From the NCBI GenBank assembly GCA_027946555.1, contig JAPEVC010000430.1:1-13573 (forward strand): a stretch of DNA of 13,573 nt. The letters are read 5' to 3'. Both the position numbers and the translations under genes were made by a program. The notes beneath the pieces are model-generated. The model searched no databases. It saw only the letters and a program-made list of their open reading frames with translations, and was not told the origin of the DNA. Source of the stretch: Gnomoniopsis sp. IMI 355080 (taxonomy: Eukaryota; Ascomycota; Sordariomycetes; Diaporthales; Gnomoniaceae). This document shows positions 7,186-13,573 of this stretch, in pieces. Within the stretch, counting starts at the first letter, position 1. The number at the start of each line of letters is the position of its first letter.

Positions 7186-8349
7186 ATGGCCAAGCGACCA
7201 CCCTGCGTCGGCTCATCCTCCTTCGACCCAGCAACCCGCATCGCCGACGCAGACGCCCGCACCCAGGCCCTGGCCCTCCTTGACCAAAACGACTTTGCCG
7301 GCGCCATCAAGCTCTACTTCCAGCTCTCGGCTGACGACAAATACGTTTACCATGCCATCACAGCCGTGACCCTGCCCCAAGTCCAGCACGTCGTCTCTCT
7401 CGGCGGCGCCAATGGCCTCCACTCCTGGTACAGCTCCCTCACCACCCCCACCACCCCTCTAGATCCTCCACCCAAGTCAGACATCGACGCCTACACCACC
7501 ATCTTCCTCCCCAGCACCCTCACCCCGTCTGCGCTCAAAGCCTTGGCCTCCAACGCGAAAAAGGGCAGCATACGCGCCAGCGTCGCCGCCCATCTCGCCG
7601 CAAAGCGTTACCTTCACCCGGCCGCCGTCGCGCAGCAGCTGCACATCGGCAAGAAAAAGCCCACCGCAAAGGACGTGCCTCCCAATCCGTACTATGATTT
7701 TTGGGAATGGAGCTGCAGGAATTTAGAGTGGTGCGGGCCGTGTCCCGAAGCCGAGAAGCGGCCCCAGAGTCACCATGTGCTGCCTGTGCTAATGCACCAC
7801 TTTGGCTGTGCGGTGCCGTCGTATGAGAGCCTTGAGATTTTGAAAGTCGTCGCAGACGGGCGCGCGGTGGTCGATATGGGTAGTGGCAATGGCTATTGGG
7901 CCTTCATGCTCCGCCAGCACGGCGTGGACGTCAAGCCCGTAGACAACGCGCAAAGCGAGTGGCGAGCCAATTGGGTGTCCGACACCACCATCATCGACGG
8001 ACCGAAATGGCTCACCAAAAATGCCGCCGGGAAAGATGTCGTGTTGTTGATGGTGTACCCCGTTGTCGGCGGCGGCGCCGGTGGTGGCGTCGAGGGCGGG
8101 TTCACGCGGGATCTGATCAAGGCATATCAGGGGGACACGGTCGCGGTGGTGGGCACACAGAACCGCAATGGCTATACGAGCTTTCGGGAGATGACATTCG
8201 ATGAGTATATGGAGCGGGAACAGCCCGAGTGGACCAAGGTGGTGCAAATCCCGGTGCCGAGTTTTGCAGGCAAGGACGAGGCGCTCTTCATCTACCAACG
8301 GGGGGAGAGGGCGAAGAAGTTAGGGAAGGCTGAAAATGCAGAGGCTTGA
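7186..8349 (+). CDS. Uncharacterised protein with methyltransferase-like SAM motif
   Basis: A single uninterrupted frame of 387 residues. The ATG has A at -3 and G at +4, and no other ATG lies in the 285 bp upstream. Residues about 25-60 look helical. Residues 170-215 hold an aromatic and Cys/His-rich stretch (FWEWSCRNLEWCGPCPEAE, then HHVLPVLMHHFGC). Residues 227-238 read AVVDMGSGNGYW, a close match to class I SAM-binding motif I, with an acidic D253 in PVDN where motif II is expected and DVVLLMVYPV (284-293) in the position of motif IV. A Gly/Val-rich loop follows at 294-305, and the C-terminal end EALFIYQRG (365-373) resembles a closing beta strand. There is no signal peptide or membrane segment. 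I infer a class I methyltransferase-fold protein, probably cytosolic, of unknown substrate; a non-catalytic Rossmann protein is possible. Early codons end mostly in C, later ones more in G or T. Confidence 0.85.
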   Translation: MAKRPPCVGSSSFDPATRIADADARTQALALLDQNDFAGAIKLYFQLSADDKYVYHAITAVTLPQVQHVVSLGGANGLHSWYSSLTTPTTPLDPPPKSDIDAYTTIFLPSTLTPSALKALASNAKKGSIRASVAAHLAAKRYLHPAAVAQQLHIGKKKPTAKDVPPNPYYDFWEWSCRNLEWCGPCPEAEKRPQSHHVLPVLMHHFGCAVPSYESLEILKVVADGRAVVDMGSGNGYWAFMLRQHGVDVKPVDNAQSEWRANWVSDTTIIDGPKWLTKNAAGKDVVLLMVYPVVGGGAGGGVEGGFTRDLIKAYQGDTVAVVGTQNRNGYTSFREMTFDEYMEREQPEWTKVVQIPVPSFAGKDEALFIYQRGERAKKLGKAENAEA

Positions 8350-9278
8350 ATACAAGTCTTTTCAGACTGAAGATCAGCTTTCAATATCCCGCTTTACGTC
8401 TCAAGAGAATTCTAGAGAAAGGGACATTCACCCTTGGGCCGAAGAGACGGCATGGTTACAACAACGCCATTTGACAGCAGCTCAGCAATCAATGCATTAT
8501 ACTGAAGCTAGTCAACCCATTCCCCCTCCCCGGGCCATTAAAGAAGCTCATTTTGCAATTAGATCAAACGTGGGCAATATGCGGTGAACCAACAAGAAAA
8601 TTCCACCACCGCATTTCGCGGCCATCTCACGATATAACCACCCGCTTATCTACCACTAGCACATACGACTACACCCTCCTAGTGGAAAAACTTGGGAATG
8701 GAACCCGTTCCATACCTGTCGATTTCCAAATTTCGTCCTCCATTCTTCTTTCTCCGTTCCAATTCATCTCTCTATGACATGGATTGAACAGATTTTAAAC
8801 CCATGTGGTGGTTGAGTTGCAATGACACGAAAATCGATGTACCTGTCTTCCGCACGGCTCTTGCCGCTAGAACTGATAGGTATGCACACTCTGAATACAC
8901 TTGCTACGGCGCAAGCAGGGCAGTCACATAGCAGAGTTGATTTGGCACCACCTCGCTTATACCCAACCATAGCTCGCCATACTTCTGGCCCAACTCAAGC
9001 TGACGGGTAACTTGGGAAACCTGGTGCGTCAGTCACCCATGACCTTCTGGGTATATGCAGTATATTCGTCAGTCATTTGCATTATTACACAGGCTTCGTA
9101 GTTACCAATTCAGCGCATCAAACAGAATTCAAGAGGAAACTCCCAACCGCCCTCAATTATCAGTAAAGTATCTTCATCAGTTCCGACTTTAACATTTCTT
9201 CTTCTTTCGACTATTTCCTTGCGTCGCCGCGGTCTTTAGCTCTTGTACACCAAGTTGCGGCAACCTTCGGCTTACAGT
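8350..9278. other. Intergenic region between tandem plus-strand genes
   Basis: This 929-bp spacer should hold the 3' end of the methyltransferase-like gene and the promoter and leader of the HET gene. I see no supported gene, repeat or RNA in it. A pyrimidine-rich stretch (9195-9225) lies shortly before the HET start. Confidence 0.55.
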
Positions 9279-11720
9279 ATGAAGCAAGTAGGACCTTTGG
9301 CTCTGGTTGTCGAAGGCATCCTCGGACCCCTCGACGACCCCGCCATGGAAAAGAACGGCCTGCATGTTCCCTTCAAAAATGAAACTCGAGGATTGGCAAA
9401 TTGGTACCGGTTCAATCACTGCATCTTGGATGACACGCTCCGCCCGGAGCTCCGAGGGTTGCTCTCCAAGGCTCAAGAGGAGTCCTACCAGCTGTTGTGG
9501 GAATGGTGGACAAGCATGTACCAAGATCCAGGTATCACTCTCGCATCGATACTCGAGCTCACATCTGCTAGCGAATGCCTCGAGTTCACAGATGATCCAA
9601 CCCTCTGGTCTTCGCTCTTCGCGCACCTTGCATTGCACAAATGGCCAACTGGGGACGTTGGAGTCGTACATCCACTCAACAGCTATCACAAGAGCCTTCT
9701 AGCTCTGTACGATGCCGAGTTCAACGGCCGCGCGATTTACCCAGACAGTGAATTCACCTCCGACTTCGTTAAGGTCCAAGACGAAAGACTACATCGAAGC
9801 AGAGAGCAGGCTAATATTACTTCCTATTATCAGAAAGTGGCATGGTTGTGTCTCCATAACACTACCCACGTCACTGACCAAGGCGATGTACGCAAACCAT
9901 TTCGCAGTGTGGAAACAATGTGGAGTACGAACCCAGGATCCAACAGCTGCACTCTTATGGAACGACTAGCCTGTCAAGTCCAATTTGGGCCAACATTGGA
10001 ACGTTGTCCATGGCTTGGCAATTTGGAAAATGACGACTTGGTTCGGGAGAGGTATCCAGTCTTTTTATGGGACATTCGCCGGGGTGAGACGGTGCGCGTG
10101 GACGAGATTGCAGAGTTGCCCAGATACACAGCTATCAGTCATACCTGGGGTCGATGGCGCCTCGACGACGTTGAGATCAAAGGCGTACCGTGGCTAGTCC
10201 CCAGAAACTCTAGATTTTCCGTCGAATCATTGCCCCAAACACTGAGGAACGCTTCATTCGGGACCTCCCATGTGTGGATGGATCTGCTCTGCATACCCCA
10301 GGACTCTTCGCCCGTCGCCAACTCTGAAATTGCGCGTCAGGGTGCCATCTTCCAGAGTGCCGAGTCATCGATCGCGTGGCTGAACGACGTCGCCTCTTTT
10401 GAAGGCTTGAATGCCAGCATTAACTGGATGGCTGTGCAACTGGTATCTCTTCATCCGAGTGATCAAAATCGACTCGCAGACCAGAGCAATGCGACAGTCC
10501 AGTACCTATCTCAGATAAGAGGTAAGTCCTCGGGCCTGGCTGTGCCAACACCTGGAAGTACGGCCAATGCCCCCTTTCGAACAAATGCGTGGTTCACATC
10601 GCTCTGGACATTACAAGAAGTCTGTCTTCGGCCGGACATGCTGCTGGCAGACGCAAGTTGGAAATGTGTTAGTGTCGCAGACAACGTTCGGATTCCTATC
10701 AATGGCCTCATCACCATGCACAAATTCTTCCGAAGGAGTATCGGTTACTCAAATGAGGATCTAGACAGCAAATTCCCGCCGGGTACGGCTGATAGTGAGT
10801 ATTTTGGAGTTTGGGAGATAGAGTTCTGGATACGCGCAACCGGGCTGGACAATCTCCTCGATCTAAGTCGTGTGGATATACTGGCTCTGGGGTCTCGGAG
10901 ACAGTGCACTAGCCGCCGTGCAGAGGCCATCATGTCCGCCCTCGGCGCAACAAGTTGGTATCTAGACGCGATCGCAAGCCCTGCCGCTCAAGACACACGA
11001 CTTGTGCTGGATACGTATCCGCTAGCATTCGTTCGAGAGGTCAAGGAACTACTGGGAGGACAGTTCCTGACCTCGCTTTTGAAGTTCCCATTGATGGTGT
11101 ACGATGAGGAGGGCAACGAAATTGGTCCCTCGGAATTCCCAGAATTCGCCCTGAAAGACGATTTGGAATATGGAACGCTACCTGAGAAGGATATAGAAAA
11201 GCTCACAGGGTCGACACTGCCATTCAGCAGAGGGGGATCAGAACTTATCCGACACGACGTCTTCAGCGGCTTGGAACTCAAGAGTCACGACACAGTCGCG
11301 GAATGGGAGATTGATAGTTGCGGGCACTTACATATTTCCTCAGCATGTGTCCTTGCGACCTCGTCACACGATTTACGTGTAAGTTCACCGCACAAAGATG
11401 GACTGATACCGTGTCATTTCCTTGGTTTCGAGACGCAGAATCCTCCACTGATCAAAAACCCTGAGACTCTGTCGGTTGTTGTTGATCTACTGGCATGGAT
11501 CGATTCGAGACCTTATCCTGTTCATGCTGTGGTTGTTTCCTCGCTTCAGAGAGTGCTATGTGAGGACTATATGAGCACGATCGTCTGGACGAATGTAGAG
11601 GGGGTTATTCTTCGTGAGTTGAAACCCGGAGTAATTTTCAAAATGGGGAACTTTTTTTCGGCCACTGAGAAAATTATCCAATTACCTGATCCTGTCAAGG
11701 TCGACTGGATAGTTCGATAG
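9279..11720 (+). CDS. HET-domain (heterokaryon incompatibility-type) protein
   Basis: The frame encodes 813 residues without a visible intron. The start is the first ATG of the frame, with A at -3; an upstream extension would need a TTG start. The HET signature blocks appear in order: YTAISHTWG (283-291), VWMDLLCIPQD (332-342), EIARQGAIFQSAESSIAWL (350-368) and WFTSLWTLQEVCLRPDMLL (438-456), then a family-like RRAEAIMSALGATSW (546-560). About 280 residues precede the domain and 350 follow it; I recognise no other domain, signal peptide or membrane segment. HET proteins mediate non-self recognition and cell death when incompatible fungal cells fuse, but most members, this one included, have no tested role. 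Unlike the best-known HET genes there is no visible NACHT, WD or ankyrin repeat part and no adjacent partner gene. An in-frame GTAAGT at 10522 is probably coding sequence, not a donor. Confidence 0.9.
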   Translation: MKQVGPLALVVEGILGPLDDPAMEKNGLHVPFKNETRGLANWYRFNHCILDDTLRPELRGLLSKAQEESYQLLWEWWTSMYQDPGITLASILELTSASECLEFTDDPTLWSSLFAHLALHKWPTGDVGVVHPLNSYHKSLLALYDAEFNGRAIYPDSEFTSDFVKVQDERLHRSREQANITSYYQKVAWLCLHNTTHVTDQGDVRKPFRSVETMWSTNPGSNSCTLMERLACQVQFGPTLERCPWLGNLENDDLVRERYPVFLWDIRRGETVRVDEIAELPRYTAISHTWGRWRLDDVEIKGVPWLVPRNSRFSVESLPQTLRNASFGTSHVWMDLLCIPQDSSPVANSEIARQGAIFQSAESSIAWLNDVASFEGLNASINWMAVQLVSLHPSDQNRLADQSNATVQYLSQIRGKSSGLAVPTPGSTANAPFRTNAWFTSLWTLQEVCLRPDMLLADASWKCVSVADNVRIPINGLITMHKFFRRSIGYSNEDLDSKFPPGTADSEYFGVWEIEFWIRATGLDNLLDLSRVDILALGSRRQCTSRRAEAIMSALGATSWYLDAIASPAAQDTRLVLDTYPLAFVREVKELLGGQFLTSLLKFPLMVYDEEGNEIGPSEFPEFALKDDLEYGTLPEKDIEKLTGSTLPFSRGGSELIRHDVFSGLELKSHDTVAEWEIDSCGHLHISSACVLATSSHDLRVSSPHKDGLIPCHFLGFETQNPPLIKNPETLSVVVDLLAWIDSRPYPVHAVVVSSLQRVLCEDYMSTIVWTNVEGVILRELKPGVIFKMGNFFSATEKIIQLPDPVKVDWIVR

Positions 11721-11743
11721 GTCGCGGTCAAAAGGGCTACGGC

Positions 11744-11753
11744 AAGAGCTCTT
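11744..11753. repeat. Palindrome AAGAGCTCTT downstream of the HET gene
   Basis: A perfect 10-bp palindrome lies 24 bp after the HET stop codon, followed closely by a related AAGCTCTTTTT. It may be part of the 3' untranslated region; no function can be assigned. Confidence 0.4.
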
Positions 11754-11957
11754 CTATACTTAGCAGGAAGCTCTTTTTACTTAAATCGGGTAGGGTGGAA
11801 GCATGCCTACAGTGTCTATAGGGTTTTGCGAGAGGAAGTTTTGGTGGAAAAGCTCTAGCGTCTTACCTGAATATAAATCTACACCCCTACGGACAGGATT
11901 AGGCTCCGCGAGTTGTTATTGCTGTTCGAAAATTGTGTAGGCTAGGTCAACTAGGTG

Positions 11958-11962
11958 TATAA
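11958..11962 (+). promoter_or_regulatory. TATA element of the 5S rRNA gene
   Basis: TATAA lies at -28 to -24 from the 5S start. A TATA box in about this position is known to be needed for transcription of Neurospora crassa 5S genes by RNA polymerase III, so the placement supports an active gene. Confidence 0.65.
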
Positions 11963-11985
11963 TTTCTGACATTCGACTCTCTGTC

Positions 11986-12104
11986 ACATACGACCATACC
12001 CAGTGGAAAATTAGGGATCCCGTCCGCTCTCCCATATACAAGCCGCTGAGGGCTGGATTAGTAGTTAAGTGGGTGACCATTAGCGAATACCCGGTGTTGT
12101 ATGT
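11986..12104 (+). rRNA. 5S ribosomal RNA gene, divergent isotype
   Basis: About 119 nt, the usual fungal 5S length. It begins ACATACGACCATA, includes the conserved TCCCGTCCGCTC loop, TAGTAGTTAAGTGGGTGACC (overlapping the expected internal control region) and GCGAATACCC, and ends GTTGTATGT. Helix I pairs 11986-11994 with 12096-12104 (nine pairs, one G-U). Helix II pairs 11999-12006 with 12043-12052 around a two-base bulge. Helix III pairs GGGA 12014-12017 with TCCC 12030-12033. Helix IV pairs AGTGG 12068-12072 with CCATT 12077-12081 around GTGA. Helix V pairs CTGG 12053-12056 with CCGG 12091-12094. Several paired positions differ from the common ascomycete sequence on both sides, which keeps pairing. 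The gene stands alone, as expected for Pezizomycotina with dispersed 5S genes. It would be transcribed by polymerase III and join the large ribosomal subunit. Confidence 0.93.
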
Positions 12105-12116
12105 TTTTGCTTTTTT
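12104..12116 (+). terminator. RNA polymerase III T-run terminators of the 5S gene
   Basis: A T5 run (12104-12108) and a T6 run (12111-12116) follow the mature 5S end directly. This is the standard polymerase III stop signal, with a second run as backup. Confidence 0.85.
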
Positions 12117-12567
12117 GATTTTCTTCCCCGGACCGTCTTTTTGTGGGCTTGTGGAGCAGGCGGAACGGGTCTGTGAGTGAGTGGGTCGCATGGAATTGAT
12201 CACATGGATAGGGCTCATGGTGATGAGAGCAAGCAAGGTATAATGAAATGTTGAGAATTCGGACTTCTTGCAAATCTTTTGTTTGCTTCTTTTCCAGTAA
12301 ATACCCAGGTGCACATGACGCGTTATTTTGGAGGCTGGTTGGGTGTTGAGTATCAGACCAAGAAGGATATCTCAGGCCCCATACTTCTCAATAATTGCCA
12401 CCATGCTGAAGCATACTGACGAGCCTCTCTCTACTGGTAATGCTAACCCCGTCTCTTCTCAAGGCTGAAGCTGATATACTCAACAAGAGGGTTCTCGCCC
12501 GAGAATTGGCCAGATCGTGCGGGAGTCATCTTCACCAAACCCCATCTAGTGGAACTTTGGAAGAGCT

Positions 12568-13125
12568 CTAAGGGAGGCCCTTGATTTTGACTTCGTCAAC
12601 GGAAGATTCGATACTTGGATTCTCAGGGTATTGAGGAGTGGGACTTGATAACCCTAAGGCGCTGCCTTTCGATGCCATCGTCAACACCCAGCATTTGATC
12701 TTGCCAGAGGCGTCTAATGGGAAGGGTACAGACCCCCCATGATCATCTGAATCTGACAGATCTGCCTTAAGCTCGAAGTCAAAATTTGACGTTTCTTTTT
12801 TGCTGTAATTACTATCTTGATAACGGTGTTTCACAGTACATGTTGATGGGGTTGACGGCATCTGCTCGCTACCAGAGACGCGGGCGGAAGACACTCTGCC
12901 GCGGCGATAGCAGAGGAGTTGCTGCCCCACGAGAATGCTATTTGACGGTAGACATAGGAGCCCGAGCCCGAGAGTTGGCGGCACAAGTACACGCTTATGA
13001 AGGACATCGTTGCTATGACCAGGAGCGTCTTGATAAGGAAACCGCAGCATTACTACTGCATCGAAATAGGCCTGCTGCTTATTCCAGAGACATACCAGAC
13101 TCTCCTTGAAGTAGTCTCCTTGCAT
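12568..13125 (-). CDS. Possible hypothetical protein, 185 residues, doubtful
   Basis: This is an ATG-initiated minus-strand frame with weak start context (T at -3). I recognise no family. The first 110 residues look like random translation. The last 75 are more protein-like, with an acidic cluster DLSDSDDHGG, a Ser/Pro-rich stretch and a charged end VDEVKIKGLP. A GTATGT ten codons in could be a splice donor, so the true model might be spliced. It may equally be non-coding sequence or a decayed exon. Confidence 0.2.
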   Translation of the reverse strand: MQGDYFKESLVCLWNKQQAYFDAVVMLRFPYQDAPGHSNDVLHKRVLVPPTLGLGLLCLPSNSILVGQQLLCYRRGRVSSARVSGSEQMPSTPSTCTVKHRYQDSNYSKKETSNFDFELKADLSDSDDHGGSVPFPLDASGKIKCWVLTMASKGSALGLSSPTPQYPENPSIESSVDEVKIKGLP

Positions 13126-13534
13126 GAAATGGTGATGTATATATGTTCCGAAGGTTGTTGTTGGTGCAGTACAGAATACTACCTGAGTATGTGGAGGAAT
13201 ATAGCTGTGTTGCTACACTCCAGGGCTGACATGGCAATTGAGTATGATGGTATATTGATATTGCGCCCGGTGCCTCACTGAGCTTTGACGACAAGGCATC
13301 CAACTCGCGGTTGCAGTCCACATTTCACATCAATCTGTTGATGCAAACTTCATCGCGAAAGAATAAACAAACACAAAGCCCGCGGACAACTATTTAAACA
13401 TAGTAACACATGTTCCTTACTGTACAGCGCCACTCACCTCTTGACACTAGTTCTCCACCTACAAACACACCTCCTCACAGAGCAAATAAGACATCTAAAC
13501 AGTCACAGTGTATGGATTCTATTATGTACACCCA

Positions 13535-13544
13535 TACCTAGGTA
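13535..13544. repeat. TACCTAGGTA palindrome
   Basis: A perfect 10-bp palindrome overlaps a GGTACC site, identical to the end of the TACC tract near 2200. It is part of the GGTA/TACC motif family scattered over the window. Confidence 0.6.
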
Positions 13545-13573
13545 CCAACCCCCCACACCCCCAACCCCTTCAT

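Larger units (their letters stand above)
12117..13573. other. Region without a supported gene downstream of 5S
   Basis: Roughly 1.45 kb with several short, mutually inconsistent open frames on both strands. The longest minus-strand one is listed separately at low confidence. A plus-strand ATG in a very good context (GCCACC at 12399-12404, ATG at 12405) opens only 21 codons. Between about 12450 and 12650, stretches on both strands read as plausible peptide but are cut by stops and frame changes, which could be a gene relic or multi-exon sequence I cannot assemble. The last 30 bases contain TACCTAGGTA and C-rich sequence. Confidence 0.45.

Noticed and set aside
7789..8298. 169-codon antisense frame inside the 387-residue gene
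   Set aside because: It lies wholly within a well-supported sense gene and has no recognisable motif; it is a shadow of GC-biased codons.
9243..9278. Twelve-codon N-terminal extension of the HET protein
   Set aside because: It would need a TTG start. The ATG at 9279 has a good context and is the first ATG in frame.
9406..9420. GGTTCAATC as a tRNA B box
   Set aside because: No A box or cloverleaf can be formed around it, and it lies inside the HET coding frame.
9189..9689. 166-codon minus-strand frame over the HET gene start
   Set aside because: It is antisense to the HET coding sequence and its leader, with no domain; treated as a shadow.
10522..10560. GTAAGT in the HET gene as a possible intron donor
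   Set aside because: The frame stays open through it and reads straight into the conserved WTLQE block. The nearest acceptor would give an intron of only about 38 nt with no good branch point.
3124..11720. Secondary-metabolite or allorecognition gene cluster built from the three protein genes
   Set aside because: No synthase, oxidase, transporter, transcription factor or incompatibility partner is present. Adjacency of a LaeA-like gene and a HET gene alone does not make a cluster.
12014..12104. 5S copy as a pseudogene mutated by C-to-T repeat-induced mutation
   Set aside because: The differences fall in pairs that keep the helices, and the TATA and terminators are intact. One-sided decay would break the stems.

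Overview
The window reads as nuclear DNA of a filamentous ascomycete (Pezizomycotina, probably Sordariomycetes). Four things point there: long gene-poor intergenic stretches with many microsatellites; one short 66-nt intron with fungal GTGAGT donor, CTGAC branch point and CAG acceptor; a lone dispersed 5S rRNA gene of the Neurospora kind; and the gene families present (a LaeA-like methyltransferase and a HET-domain protein). The class-level placement is inference.

Layout from left to right. Positions 1-3123 hold no gene I can support, only simple repeats, low-complexity tracts and a possible minus-strand splice donor near the left edge that may belong to a gene outside the window. Positions 3124-4713 (minus strand, two exons) encode a 507-residue LaeA-like SAM-dependent methyltransferase with a disordered, Ser/Pro/acid-rich N-terminal extension of about 210 residues. 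Positions 4714-7185 are a 2.5-kb divergent promoter region with CCAAT boxes, CT tracts, a 16-bp perfect palindrome and a GGTA/TACC inverted repeat. Positions 7186-8349 (plus) encode a 387-residue protein with a class I methyltransferase-like glycine motif; I cannot assign it a named function. Positions 9279-11720 (plus) encode an 813-residue HET-domain (heterokaryon incompatibility type) protein in one uninterrupted frame. Positions 11986-12104 (plus) are a 5S rRNA gene with an upstream TATA element and T-run terminators. Positions 12117-13573 hold only weak or broken reading frames and short motifs.

How the parts may work together: two SAM-binding-type proteins are transcribed away from a shared intergenic region and a HET gene follows in tandem. 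Nothing shows that these form a biosynthetic or allorecognition cluster, because no synthase, transporter or second incompatibility partner is visible. The most informative non-protein element is the 5S gene. It differs from the common fungal 5S sequence, as I recall it, at many positions, yet its helices still pair. That suggests a functional divergent isotype rather than a decayed copy.
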